A DNA stretch of 22,133 bases from Prevotellaceae bacterium UBA4301. Its GTDB lineage: Bacteria > Bacteroidota > Bacteroidia > Bacteroidales > Bacteroidaceae. A model generated the notes under the pieces. That model was not told where the DNA came from, ran no database searches, and worked only from the letters and a program-made list of their open reading frames with translations. The stretch covers positions 1-22,133 of the forward strand of contig DGUV01000073.1 in the NCBI GenBank assembly GCA_002395775.1. Reading direction: 5' to 3'. A program made the translations under genes and the position numbers. Shown here piece after piece: positions 13,598 to 21,804 of this stretch (the stretch's first letter is position 1; each line of letters starts with the position of its first letter).

Positions 13598-14737
13598 TCA
13601 GTTCTCAATATCATGGACATAAGTGACCTTGCGCACATGTGTGCCTTCGCGCACGACAAAGGGGCCGTCCTTCATGTCACGATGGAACTCACCCTCGTAG
13701 CGCACCCCGTTCTTGTCCTCCAGCACTCCGTGGCCCTCTTTCATGCCTTCGCTGAACGAACCTTTGAACTTGTCGCCATCCACTTCGCGAAGCACGCCCT
13801 CGCCATCCATCAGCCCAGCTTTCCACTGGCCGTCGTAGGTGTTGCCGTTGCTCCAGGTGTATTTGCCCCGGCCCTCCTGCTTACCAGCTTTCCACTGGCC
13901 GTAATAGGTGGAGCCATTCTTCCAGGTGAAGGTGCCCATGCCATCTTGCTCGCCCTTAAGGTAGTGGCCTGTATATTTGTCGCCATTGGCAAAGGTGGAG
14001 ATACCCTCGCCCGTGCGCTCGCCATTGACATAGGTTCCTTCGAAGCGGTCACCATTCTTATAGACATAGATGCCTCGGCCATGGGGCATGTTGTTGAGCC
14101 ATTCGCCCGTATAGGTGTCGCCCGAGGCATAGGTGTAGGTGCCGCGTCCACTCATTTGGTTGTTCTTCCATTCACCTTCATAGACATTACCATCGGCCCA
14201 GTCAAACTTGCCCTTGCCCTGCTTCAGGTCGGACACCCATGTGCCTGTATAAAAGGCTCCGTTGGCATAGGTGTAAGTGCCAAGGCCTTCGCGTTTGTCC
14301 TCCTTCCAATTGCCTTTGTACATGTCACCATTGTAATAGAACATGGTACCGTGGCCTTGCTGCATGTCGCGATACCAGAGGCCAACGTATTTGTTGTTGT
14401 TCTTGAAATAGTATGTACCGTTGCCATGCTGGTGGTCCTGCAGCCAGTCGCCATCGTACTTTTCGCCGTCGGCAAACTGGTAAACGCCTTTGCCTTCGCG
14501 CTTGCCCTTGACATATTCACCTTGATGGACATCGCCATTCCGAAAGGAGGTGGTGCCTTTGCCCCAAGGTTTCCCCTTGAACAGTTCGCCTTGGTACTGT
14601 GCCCCGTCGGGATAGGTGTAGGTGCCAACGGTTATGCTCTGGGCCTGCAGGGTTGAAAGCTGGAAAGCTCCCAACAAGGATAACAAAATGATTCGCTTGT
14701 TTCTTATAATTCGTGTCAATATCGGTGTCTTGCTCAT
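13598..14737 (-). CDS. Exported MORN-repeat protein (14 repeats)
   Basis: The 379-residue protein starts with an N-terminal signal sequence or anchor: basic residues, then IILLSLLGAFQLSTLQAQ at 16-33, likely cleaved after AQA or AQ. Residues 38-359 are 14 consecutive MORN units, each exactly 23 residues of the form GxYxYxxGxxYxGxWxxxxxxGx, with no insertion or deletion. A 20-residue tail follows. MORN proteins elsewhere act as scaffolds or bind membranes; that is family knowledge, and no bacterial role is established for this one. The signal predicts a periplasmic or outer-envelope location. It is flanked 12 bp upstream by kdsB and 21 bp downstream by glgB, so it is co-transcribed with envelope and glycogen genes. 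Confidence 0.93.
   Translation of the reverse strand: MSKTPILTRIIRNKRIILLSLLGAFQLSTLQAQSITVGTYTYPDGAQYQGELFKGKPWGKGTTSFRNGDVHQGEYVKGKREGKGVYQFADGEKYDGDWLQDHQHGNGTYYFKNNNKYVGLWYRDMQQGHGTMFYYNGDMYKGNWKEDKREGLGTYTYANGAFYTGTWVSDLKQGKGKFDWADGNVYEGEWKNNQMSGRGTYTYASGDTYTGEWLNNMPHGRGIYVYKNGDRFEGTYVNGERTGEGISTFANGDKYTGHYLKGEQDGMGTFTWKNGSTYYGQWKAGKQEGRGKYTWSNGNTYDGQWKAGLMDGEGVLREVDGDKFKGSFSEGMKEGHGVLEDKNGVRYEGEFHRDMKDGPFVVREGTHVRKVTYVHDIEN
13661..14626 (-). repeat. Fourteen in-frame 69-bp tandem repeat units (MORN)
   Basis: The coding DNA for the MORN repeats is periodic at exactly 69 bp over 966 bp. The DNA units are diverged (many silent and replacement changes), so this is an old protein-level array rather than a fresh slippage product. 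The periodicity also keeps a long spurious frame open on the opposite strand. Confidence 0.85.
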
Positions 14738-14749
14738 GTCTATATTACT

Positions 14750-15502
14750 TCATTGTCTCATTTTCAGGAACTTCTCGGCCCGTGCCAGGTCGGCAGGAGT
14801 GTCGATGCCAATAGTCTCTACCTGCGTCTGTCCCACACGGATGACGTAGCCATTGTCCAGCCAGCGCAGCTGTTCCAGACTCTCGGCCTTCTCCAAAGTG
14901 CTTTGGGGAAGTCGGGTGATTTCGCGAAGGGCATCGGCCCGATAGGCATAGAGCCCAATGTGCTTGTAGAAGGTGTGCTTACTGAGCCACTGTTCAGGTC
15001 CGACTCCACGCAGGAAGGGGATGACGCTTCGGCTGAAGTAGAGGGCACGTCCGTCGTCGCTCACCACCACCTTTGGGGAGTTCGGATTTTGCAAAGCTTC
15101 TAAGCCGTCGGCCTCCGTAAAAGGCTTCACAAGAGTGGCTATCTGCGTCTGAGGGTCGTCAAAGCAGGCCATGAGTGTACGAATCTGTTCGGGCTGGATG
15201 AAGGGTTCGTCGCCTTGGACATTGATGACCACATCACATCCCTCCCCCACTCTTTCGTAGGCTTCGAAACAACGGTCGGTCCCGCTTTTATGGTCCTCAC
15301 GCGTCATGACAGCCTTTCCTCCAAAGGAGAGGACGGTTTGGAGAATCTGTTCATTGTCCGTGGCCACGACCACGTTATCAAGAGCCTTGCTCACTTGCTC
15401 ATAGACGCGCTGTATGACAGGGCGCCCTCCCAGCATGGCCAGGGGCTTGGCCGGGAAACGCGTAGAAGCATATCGGGCAGGTATTATTGCTATAAATTTC
15501 AT
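14750..15502 (-). CDS. kdsB: 3-deoxy-manno-octulosonate cytidylyltransferase (CMP-KDO synthetase)
   Basis: KdsB activates KDO with CTP to CMP-KDO for lipopolysaccharide inner core synthesis in the cytoplasm. The 250-residue product matches the family length. It starts with the nucleotide-binding IIPARYASTRFPAKPL motif at 6-21 (Arg10, Lys19), followed by SGTDRCFEA at 73-81 and NVQGDEPFI at 94-102, the site that binds CTP and Mg2+. The ATG at 15502 is used because the family begins MKFIAIIPAR; a TTG at 15526 would overlap the upstream stop. It lies 20 bp after the PBP gene and 12 bp before the MORN gene. This indicates a Gram-negative with KDO-containing LPS. Confidence 0.96.
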   Translation of the reverse strand: MKFIAIIPARYASTRFPAKPLAMLGGRPVIQRVYEQVSKALDNVVVATDNEQILQTVLSFGGKAVMTREDHKSGTDRCFEAYERVGEGCDVVINVQGDEPFIQPEQIRTLMACFDDPQTQIATLVKPFTEADGLEALQNPNSPKVVVSDDGRALYFSRSVIPFLRGVGPEQWLSKHTFYKHIGLYAYRADALREITRLPQSTLEKAESLEQLRWLDNGYVIRVGQTQVETIGIDTPADLARAEKFLKMRQ

Positions 15503-15522
15503 TTCGGGTCTTTTCTTAATTA

Positions 15523-17904
15523 TCAATAGTTCATCAAGTCATTCATCGGGCCATCGGTCGTCTCCTCGCCCACCATCTCTATGATTTCGCCCGTCTCGCC
15601 ATCGTCCACGATGCCTCCGCTGCACAGGCTGAAGCCTTCGGGGAACTTGAACTTCTCTTCTTGCGAGTATGGCAGGCGCTCGTCGGCAAACACCTTCTGC
15701 AGGAAGAGAGCCGCAATGGGCAAGGCTGCCGAAGCACCCTGACCATAGGACATGCTGTTGAAGTGGATGTCGCGTTCTTCACCACCGACCCATGCGCCGA
15801 AGGTCAGCGAGGGGGTGTAACCCACAAACCAACCGTCGGAGTTGTCGTTCGTGGTACCTGTCTTTCCTCCCATCTGGGCAGTAATGCCATAGCGGTTGCG
15901 CATGCGTCGGCCCGTGCCGCTGTCAATGACGCCCTGCATCAGGTCCACCATCTTGTAGGCGGCATCCTCACTCAGCACCTCGCGGGTGTCCGTCTCATCC
16001 TGCTCGTTCTTCTTCACTTGCAGGCTGCTGACCTCGGCAAGTATGTTGCCCTCCGAGTCGGTAATCTTCGTCACGAACACGGGTTGCACACGCGTACCTC
16101 CCTTCGGGAAGGTGGTATAGGCAGTAACCATTTCCAGAACACTTACTTCACAAGGTCCCAGGGAGAGGGCCAACGAGGGCTGTATATTGCGGTTCTTGAT
16201 GCCGAACTTGTGGAGGTATTTCACGAAGAGTACGGGATTCATGGAGTTGAGCAGATAGGCCGAAATCCAGTTGTTACTTTGGGCAAGTCCCCATTTCAGT
16301 GTCACCATCTGACCATAGCGGGCCCTGCTGCCGTTACGCGGAGTCCAATTTCCATAAGTTCGCTGAACGTTGGGAGCCACATCGCAGGGGGTCCATCCGT
16401 TCTCCATAGCCATAGCATAGAGGAAGGGCTTGATGGTTGAACCCACCTGGCGGCGCCCCTGACTGACCATGTCGTACTGGAAGTGGGCATAGTCGAGTCC
16501 GCCGACATAGGCTTTCACATAGCCCCGGGCATTGTCGATGCACATAAATCCGGAGCGCAGGAATCCCTTGTAGTAACGGATGGAGTCCATGGGAGTCATC
16601 AGCGTATCGACATCGCCGTGAGCCGTATAGACGGTCATCTCAACGGGTGTGGAGAAGGCCTTGTCAATCTCTGCATCCGAGCATCCGTCGGCCTTCATCT
16701 TGATGTATCTGCCGCTTTGGCGCTTAGCGCGAGCCAGCAGTCGGCGCACGTCGGCCTCCGATACACCAGCTCCGTAGGGAGCCTTGCTTGAACCACGACG
16801 TTCGGCATTGAACTGAGGCTGCAAGGTGCCCACCACATGGGCACGCATGGCCTCCTCGGCATACTTTTGCATGCGGCTATCGATGGCTGTATAGATTTTC
16901 AGACCGTCCTGATAGAGGTCATAGGGCTTGCCTGTCTTCTTGTTGATGTTCTTGTTGCACCAACCATAGAGAGGGTCGTTGCGCCAAGCCAATGAGTCTT
17001 CATAGTACTTCTGGTCCTGCCATGAAGCATAGTTCGAGCGTATGGGTTCCTTGGCCGTGAGGATGGTGCGCAGGTATTCGCGCAGGTAGGTGGCGTGGCC
17101 GTCCTTGTGATCTTGGCGATGGAAGTTCAGTTCTATGGGCAAAGCCTTGCACGAATCGGCCTCTGCCTTTGTCAGCGTTCCGGCCTTCACCATCTGGTCG
17201 AGCACCACATCGCGACGGCCGCGTGACTGTTCAGGTCTGCGGACAGGATTGAAGAGCGAGGGATTCTTGCACATGCCCACCAAGGTGGCGCACTCGTTGA
17301 GATTCAGGTCACGGGGTTCTTTGTTGAAATAGGTCTTTGCGGCGGTCTTGATACCGACGGCATTGTGCAGGAAGTCGAAGTAGTTGAGATACATGGTGAT
17401 AATCTCGTCCTTCGTGTAATAGCGTTCCAGCTTCACGGCAATCACCCACTCGATAGGCTTCTGCATGGCACGCTCATAGATGGTGCCGGCCTTTGCGCTA
17501 TAGAGCTGTTTGGCAAGCTGCTGGGTGATGGTGCTGCCACCACCTGCCTGTTTCTGCCTCATGACCACGCGCTTGACCACCGCACGCATCACGGCCTTGA
17601 AGTCGATGCCACTGTGTTCGTAGAATCGCTCGTCCTCCGTTGCCACCAGGGCTTTGATGAGGTAAGGCGAAAGTTGGTCGTAGCCGGTGTAAATGCGATT
17701 GGCGCGACTGTAGCTCCACGTGCCCAGCAAGGCACCATCGTCCGAGAAGACCTGACTTGCATACTTGTCAACAGGATTTTCAAGTTGCTGCAGGTCGGGC
17801 ATGTATCCTATGGCACCACACGAAATCAAACCAAAAGTTATGGCCACAACGGCGATTACGCCGAAGAACAAGGCCCACAGGGTTGTCATTACTTTTTTAC
17901 GCAT
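15523..17904 (-). CDS. mrcA: Class A penicillin-binding protein 1A (glycosyltransferase/transpeptidase)
   Basis: This bifunctional peptidoglycan synthase polymerises lipid II and cross-links peptides at the outer face of the inner membrane. The 793-residue protein has one N-terminal membrane anchor (about 9-28). A GT51 domain follows, with the ATEDERFYEH motif (catalytic Glu90), GGSTITQQLAKQL at 122-134 and the KLERYYTKDEI motif. The transpeptidase has the active-site Ser489 in GSTIK, SNN at 543-545 and KTGTT at 681-685. An acidic tail rich in Glu/Asp/Met ends the chain. It is the first gene of the five-gene minus transcript, with a promoter at 17930-17960 and a 25-base leader. The cysteine in ISCG (29) resembles a lipobox but sits at the end of a membrane anchor and is probably not one. 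Confidence 0.96.
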   Translation of the reverse strand: MRKKVMTTLWALFFGVIAVVAITFGLISCGAIGYMPDLQQLENPVDKYASQVFSDDGALLGTWSYSRANRIYTGYDQLSPYLIKALVATEDERFYEHSGIDFKAVMRAVVKRVVMRQKQAGGGSTITQQLAKQLYSAKAGTIYERAMQKPIEWVIAVKLERYYTKDEIITMYLNYFDFLHNAVGIKTAAKTYFNKEPRDLNLNECATLVGMCKNPSLFNPVRRPEQSRGRRDVVLDQMVKAGTLTKAEADSCKALPIELNFHRQDHKDGHATYLREYLRTILTAKEPIRSNYASWQDQKYYEDSLAWRNDPLYGWCNKNINKKTGKPYDLYQDGLKIYTAIDSRMQKYAEEAMRAHVVGTLQPQFNAERRGSSKAPYGAGVSEADVRRLLARAKRQSGRYIKMKADGCSDAEIDKAFSTPVEMTVYTAHGDVDTLMTPMDSIRYYKGFLRSGFMCIDNARGYVKAYVGGLDYAHFQYDMVSQGRRQVGSTIKPFLYAMAMENGWTPCDVAPNVQRTYGNWTPRNGSRARYGQMVTLKWGLAQSNNWISAYLLNSMNPVLFVKYLHKFGIKNRNIQPSLALSLGPCEVSVLEMVTAYTTFPKGGTRVQPVFVTKITDSEGNILAEVSSLQVKKNEQDETDTREVLSEDAAYKMVDLMQGVIDSGTGRRMRNRYGITAQMGGKTGTTNDNSDGWFVGYTPSLTFGAWVGGEERDIHFNSMSYGQGASAALPIAALFLQKVFADERLPYSQEEKFKFPEGFSLCSGGIVDDGETGEIIEMVGEETTDGPMNDLMNY

Positions 17905-17929
17905 CTCTTATCAAAGACTTTGAAGAGTG

Positions 17930-17960
17930 CAAAGTTATGAAAAAAAGAGAACTTTATCAA
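17930..17960 (-). promoter_or_regulatory. Promoter of the PBP-kdsB-MORN-glgB-DUF operon
   Basis: On the minus strand, the -33 TTG at 17960-17958 and -7 TAACTTTG at 17937-17930 are 20 bp apart. It is the only good promoter seen for the five-gene cluster; the intergenic gaps inside it are too short for another clear one. Confidence 0.75.
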
Positions 17961-18008
17961 GCGATTAACGCAAAATTTCACTTTTATTAAAAGTATTGCG
18001 CGCGAGAA

Positions 18009-18039
18009 TTGCATGGTTCCATAAAATAAGTTAATTTTG
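18009..18039 (+). promoter_or_regulatory. Promoter of pyrB-pyrI
   Basis: The -33 TTG at 18009-18011 and -7 TAATTTTG at 18032-18039 are separated by 20 bp. The ATG at 18072 follows 32 bases later. No pyrimidine-sensing attenuator hairpin or T-run was seen in this short leader. Confidence 0.65.
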
Positions 18040-18071
18040 ACACGCAAAAAAACATATCCAACTCATTTTGT

Positions 18072-19019
18072 ATGGAAAAACGAAGTCTGGTCACCATTGC
18101 CGACCACAGCCGGGAGAAGATAGAATATCTTATCCAAATGGCCCAAGAGTTTGAGAAACACCCCAACCGCCGATTACTGGAAGGACGCATCGTTGCCACC
18201 CTCTTCTTCGAGCCCAGCACACGCACGCGTCTGTCTTTCGAGACTGCCGCCAACCGTTTGGGGGCACGTGTCATTGGCTTTGCCGACCCCAAAGTCACCA
18301 GCGGCACCAAGGGTGAGACTCTGAAGGACACAATCATGATGGTGTCGAACTATGCCGACATCATCGTCATGCGCCACCACTTGGAGGGTGCAGCCCGATA
18401 TGCCTCGGAGATTGCCCCCGTGCCCATCGTGAATGCTGGCGACGGCGCCAACCAACATCCTTCGCAGACAATGCTCGACCTCTACTCTATCTACAAGACG
18501 CAGGGCCGACTGGACAACCTGGACATCTTCCTCGTAGGCGACCTGAAGTACGGCCGCACCGTGCATTCCATGCTCACGGCCATGTACCACTTCAGCCCCA
18601 CCTTCCATTTCATTGCACCCGAAGAATTGGCAATGCCCGAAATATACAAACAGTTCTGCCGCGAACACGGCATTCGCTATGTCGAGCACACGGACTTCAA
18701 TGCCGATGTCATTTCAGGTGCCGACATCCTGTACATGACGCGTGTCCAGCGAGAGCGTTTTACCGACCTGATGGAGTATGAACGCGTGAAGGACCGCTAC
18801 TTGCTGAAGTTGGACATGCTCTCGAAGGCCCGTCCCAACATGAAGATTCTCCATCCCCTGCCCCGTGTCAACGAAATCGAGTACAGCATCGACGAGAACC
18901 CCCATGCCTACTATTTCGAGCAAGCCCGCAATGGGCTATATGCCCGCCAAGCCCTTTTGTGCGACGCACTGGGCATCACCCTCGACGACATTCGTAACGA
19001 CAAAACCATAATAGAATGA
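18072..19019 (+). CDS. pyrB: Aspartate carbamoyltransferase, catalytic chain
   Basis: PyrB condenses carbamoyl phosphate with L-aspartate to N-carbamoyl-aspartate, the committed step of pyrimidine synthesis. The 315-residue length is typical. The carbamoyl-phosphate motif FFEPSTRTRLSFE covers 45-57, VMRHHLEG covers 99-106, NAGDGANQHPSQTMLDL is the substrate-binding segment near 124-140, and HPLPRVNEI near 261 completes the active site. The end overlaps pyrI by ATGA (19016-19019), coupling the two subunits for a class B dodecamer. The gene is divergent from the PBP operon. Confidence 0.97.
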   Translation: MEKRSLVTIADHSREKIEYLIQMAQEFEKHPNRRLLEGRIVATLFFEPSTRTRLSFETAANRLGARVIGFADPKVTSGTKGETLKDTIMMVSNYADIIVMRHHLEGAARYASEIAPVPIVNAGDGANQHPSQTMLDLYSIYKTQGRLDNLDIFLVGDLKYGRTVHSMLTAMYHFSPTFHFIAPEELAMPEIYKQFCREHGIRYVEHTDFNADVISGADILYMTRVQRERFTDLMEYERVKDRYLLKLDMLSKARPNMKILHPLPRVNEIEYSIDENPHAYYFEQARNGLYARQALLCDALGITLDDIRNDKTIIE

Positions 19020-19474
19020 AGAAGCAACTACTGGTGGCCGCCATCGAGAACGGCACCGTCATCGACCATATCCCTGCCGAGAAGCTTTTTGCCGTAGTCA
19101 ACCTGCTCCACCTGGAGGACATGAAGACGGCCGTGACCATTGGCTACAACCTGCAAAGCCAGGAACTGGGCACAAAGAGCATCATCAAGATTGCCGACAA
19201 GTTCTTTACCGACGAGGAGCTTAACCAGCTTGCAGTCATCTGCCCCAACCTGACGCTGTGCATCATCCGCGACTATGAAATCGTGGAGAAGCGCACCGTG
19301 GCCCTGCCAGACGACCTGCGAGGCATAGTCAAGTGCGCCAACCCAAAGTGCATCACCAACAACGAGCCCATGCTCACCCACTTCCATGTCCATGGACAAG
19401 ATCGTCGCGCCCTGATGTGCCACTACTGCAACACCATCATCCCGCTCGACGACGTGCAGATGGTGGAAAAGTGA
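19016..19474 (+). CDS. pyrI: Aspartate carbamoyltransferase, regulatory chain
   Basis: PyrI binds nucleotide effectors (CTP, ATP) and holds catalytic trimers together. The 152-residue protein has an N-terminal allosteric domain (about 1-100) and a C-terminal zinc domain with Cys107, Cys112, Cys135 and Cys138 in the expected C-x4-C...C-x2-C spacing. The ATGA overlap with pyrB implies translational coupling and matched stoichiometry. Allosteric control by nucleotides is therefore expected, as in E. coli-type enzymes. The TGA is the first part of a nonameric DNA repeat (19473-19517). Confidence 0.97.
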   Translation: MKKQLLVAAIENGTVIDHIPAEKLFAVVNLLHLEDMKTAVTIGYNLQSQELGTKSIIKIADKFFTDEELNQLAVICPNLTLCIIRDYEIVEKRTVALPDDLRGIVKCANPKCITNNEPMLTHFHVHGQDRRALMCHYCNTIIPLDDVQMVEK

Positions 19475-19517
19475 CCTTAAAGACCTTAATGTCCTTAAAG
19501 TCCTTAGAGACCTTTAA
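19473..19517. repeat. Nonameric tandem repeat, five units
   Basis: Five units in strict 9-bp register: GACCTTAAA, GACCTTAAT, GTCCTTAAA, GTCCTTAGA, GACCTTTAA, followed by GTC. The array begins inside the pyrI stop codon and ends 26 bp before the glyA start. It contains no obvious hairpin or TAnnTTTG promoter. Confidence 0.85.
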
Positions 19518-19543
19518 GTCAAAAAACAATAACCCAAAATAAC

Positions 19544-20824
19544 ATGCGAAACGACCAAACCGTATTCAAACTGATTGAGGCCGAACGCCAGCGCCAGATG
19601 CGCGGTATCGAACTGATTGCCTCCGAGAACTATGTGAGTGACGAAGTGATGGAAGCCATGGGCTCCATCCTCACCAACAAGTATGCCGAAGGTTATCCCG
19701 GCAAGCGCTACTATGGTGGTTGTCAGGTGGTTGACCAGGTGGAACAACTGGCCATCGACCGCGTCTGCCAGCTCTTCGGAGCCGAGTATGCCAATGTGCA
19801 GCCCCACTCCGGTGCACAGGCTAACGCCGCCGTCTTCCTGGCCGTACTGAATCCAGGCGACACCTTCATGGGCCTGAACCTCGACCACGGAGGCCACCTC
19901 AGTCACGGTTCCCACGTGAACACGAGTGGAATCCTCTATCACCCCGTCGGTTACGACCTCAATAAGGAGACAGGCCGCGTCGATTACGACGAGATGGAAC
20001 GTCTGGCTCTGGAGCACAAGCCCAAGCTTATCGTAGGTGGTGGTTCGGCCTACAGTCGCGAATGGGACTACAAGCGCATGCGCGAGATTGCCGACAAGGT
20101 GGGCGCCCTGCTCATGATTGACATGGCCCACCCCGCAGGTCTCATTGCCGCAGGTCTGCTCGACAATCCCCTGAAGTATGCCCACATCGTGACCAGCACT
20201 ACCCACAAGACCCTTCGTGGTCCGCGTGGCGGCATCATCCTCATGGGCAAGGACTTCCCCAATCCTTGGGGCAAGACCACTCCGAAGGGCGAGGTCAAAA
20301 TGATGTCGGCCCTGCTCAACAGTGCTGTATTCCCAGGCATTCAGGGCGGTCCTCTGGAGCACGTCATTGCCGCCAAGGCCGTAGCTTTCGGCGAAGCCCT
20401 GCAACCCGAATTCAAGGAGTGGGCCAAGCAGGTGCAGACCAACGCCCGCGTGCTGGCCGACGAACTGATGAAGCGCGGTTTCCACATCGTATCGGGCGGA
20501 ACCGACAACCACTCCATGCTGGTTGACCTACGCTCGAAGTATCCCGACCTCACCGGCAAACAGGCCGAGAGGGCTCTTGTGGACGCCGACATCACGGTGA
20601 ACAAGAACATGGTGCCCTTCGACTCTCGCTCGGCATTCCAGACCTCAGGCATCCGCTTGGGCACACCGGCCATAACCACCCGCGGAGCCAAGGAGCCGCT
20701 GATGGTGAAGATAGCCGAACTCATCGAACGCGTGCTCAACGACTTCGAAAACGAAGAGAACATTGCCGCTGTGCGTCACGAGGTGAACGAACTGATGAAG
20801 GACTATCCCCTCTTCGTGTACTAA
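19544..20824 (+). CDS. glyA: Serine hydroxymethyltransferase
   Basis: GlyA interconverts serine plus tetrahydrofolate with glycine plus 5,10-methylene-tetrahydrofolate, supplying one-carbon units to purine and thymidylate synthesis. The 426-residue PLP enzyme has the ELIASENYVS motif at 23-32, YAEGYPGKRYYGGC at 47-60, and the PLP lysine Lys222 in TSTTHKTLRGPRGG (217-230). The start at 19544 fits the family N-terminus. It lies 69 bp after pyrI with only a nonamer repeat between them and no clear own promoter, so read-through from pyrBI is likely. A hairpin terminator follows. Confidence 0.97.
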   Translation: MRNDQTVFKLIEAERQRQMRGIELIASENYVSDEVMEAMGSILTNKYAEGYPGKRYYGGCQVVDQVEQLAIDRVCQLFGAEYANVQPHSGAQANAAVFLAVLNPGDTFMGLNLDHGGHLSHGSHVNTSGILYHPVGYDLNKETGRVDYDEMERLALEHKPKLIVGGGSAYSREWDYKRMREIADKVGALLMIDMAHPAGLIAAGLLDNPLKYAHIVTSTTHKTLRGPRGGIILMGKDFPNPWGKTTPKGEVKMMSALLNSAVFPGIQGGPLEHVIAAKAVAFGEALQPEFKEWAKQVQTNARVLADELMKRGFHIVSGGTDNHSMLVDLRSKYPDLTGKQAERALVDADITVNKNMVPFDSRSAFQTSGIRLGTPAITTRGAKEPLMVKIAELIERVLNDFENEENIAAVRHEVNELMKDYPLFVY

Positions 20825-20855
20825 TAACTTAGAACGTCACCCCCCATACAACAGG

Positions 20856-20892
20856 AAAGGGCGAGCACCGATGAGGTGTCCGCCCTTTACTT
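20856..20892 (+). terminator. Terminator after glyA
   Basis: AAAGGGCGAGCACC (20856-20869) pairs with GGTGTCCGCCCTTT (20875-20888) around a 5-base loop with a two-base mismatch, followed by ACTTATTC. The A-run on the left arm gives a partial U-run in the other direction, so it may also stop the convergent minus-strand gene that ends at 20915. Confidence 0.8.
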
Positions 20893-20914
20893 ATTCTGGG
20901 AGAATGGAATCAAT

Positions 20915-21763
20915 TCAAATGGAAACGGGAGACGAAGTGGAGGTGGAGACCGAAATGGAGTTAAGCGAGTCGAGACGAGCCAACGAATCGCGGCAGGCAG
21001 CAGCCCTGCGAGCCTCAGCCTGAGCCTTCTCGCGCTCCAACTGCTGACGCAGAATCTCAGCCTTGTCGATGTAGAAGCCATCGGGGTGGACGGCCAGATA
21101 GTGGGTGACGGCCTCCAACTTGTGCGACTCCTTGGCCGAAGCCCAGTCGAGCGAATCGATACGGTCCTGCGCCATCTTCACATAGGGGCTGGTGGGATGT
21201 TGGCGCACGAAGGCGTGCAGTTGGTCGCGCGTGCCCTGAGTCACCAGACGCTGCCACTCGTTTTGCTGGGCAGCAACCACCTTGTAGCGACGACGCACGT
21301 CGTCGATATACTTACTCTTGGGAAAGCGGGCCATGAAGTCGTCGTAGAAGGCTGGGTTGGAGCAGTCCTGCAGCAGTTCGTAGGCATGCTCCTCACGCAG
21401 TTGATTGGAACGGTAATCATAGAAGTACAGGCCACCGATAATCAGGCCCAGCAGCACTACGATGCCCACAAACCAACCTGTAGCCGATGCCTCCTTAGGC
21501 TCTGCGACCTGCGGGGCAGGCTCAGCCTTGTGCGGCTCCTGCCTCTCGGGCTCAGGCTCTTCGGCCTTGGGGGTACGGTCTTCGGAGGTAACTATCTCCT
21601 CACCATCAGCTTCCACGGTGAAGGGCACCTCGTCCAGTTTTTCCAGTTCCTTCTTGGCTTCGGCCTCTGCCCACGCGGGGTCGATGGGGCAACCACATTC
21701 AGGACATGCCTTGGCCATCGACGAGATGTGGTGGCGGCATTCCGGACATTTAATCATTGTCAT
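20915..21763 (-). CDS. Zinc-ribbon, single-pass membrane protein with periplasmic helical repeats
   Basis: The 282-residue protein begins with a zinc ribbon: Cys6, Cys9, Cys20 and Cys23 (CPEC...CPECG). A charged, Pro/Glu-rich linker (about 30-95) leads to one membrane helix at about 97-115. The C-terminal part (about 125-245) has two or three short helical repeats of the type FxxxxPxSxYxxxxxxRIxxLDW and YLxxHPDGxYIDKA, followed by a coiled-coil Glu/Arg/Ala stretch and a Ser/Thr-rich end. This suggests a cytoplasmic metal-binding head and an extracytoplasmic scaffold, but orientation is inferred. I do not recognise a named function. The ATG at 21763 is used; the ATG at 21757 is an alternative. 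It is divergent from the GH35 gene. Confidence 0.85.
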   Translation of the reverse strand: MTMIKCPECRHHISSMAKACPECGCPIDPAWAEAEAKKELEKLDEVPFTVEADGEEIVTSEDRTPKAEEPEPERQEPHKAEPAPQVAEPKEASATGWFVGIVVLLGLIIGGLYFYDYRSNQLREEHAYELLQDCSNPAFYDDFMARFPKSKYIDDVRRRYKVVAAQQNEWQRLVTQGTRDQLHAFVRQHPTSPYVKMAQDRIDSLDWASAKESHKLEAVTHYLAVHPDGFYIDKAEILRQQLEREKAQAEARRAAACRDSLARLDSLNSISVSTSTSSPVSI

Positions 21764-21791
21764 GGGTTTGCGTCATTAAGTTTTCTCGCTA

Positions 21792-21799
21792 CAAAGTTA
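21792..21799 (-). promoter_or_regulatory. -7 box of the zinc-ribbon protein gene
   Basis: The minus strand reads TAACTTTG at 21799-21792, 28 bases before the ATG at 21763. No convincing -33 box is seen; the heptamer array occupies that position. Confidence 0.6.
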
Positions 21800-21804
21800 C
21801 TAAT

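Noticed and set aside
13361..14656. Long open frame (431 codons) on the plus strand opposite the MORN gene
   Set aside because: It stays open because the 69-bp MORN units repeat the same stop-free antisense frame. It has no promoter or start context, and its hydrophobic Val/Ala/Leu composition is that of a shadow frame.
18040..18071. Attenuator or PyrR site before pyrB
   Set aside because: The leader is about 30 bases, with no hairpin, T-run or PyrR-like motif; control is more likely allosteric through PyrI.
19473..19543. Riboswitch (glycine or tetrahydrofolate) upstream of glyA
   Set aside because: The gap is only 69 bp, mostly nonamer repeat, with no conserved aptamer core or expression-platform hairpin.
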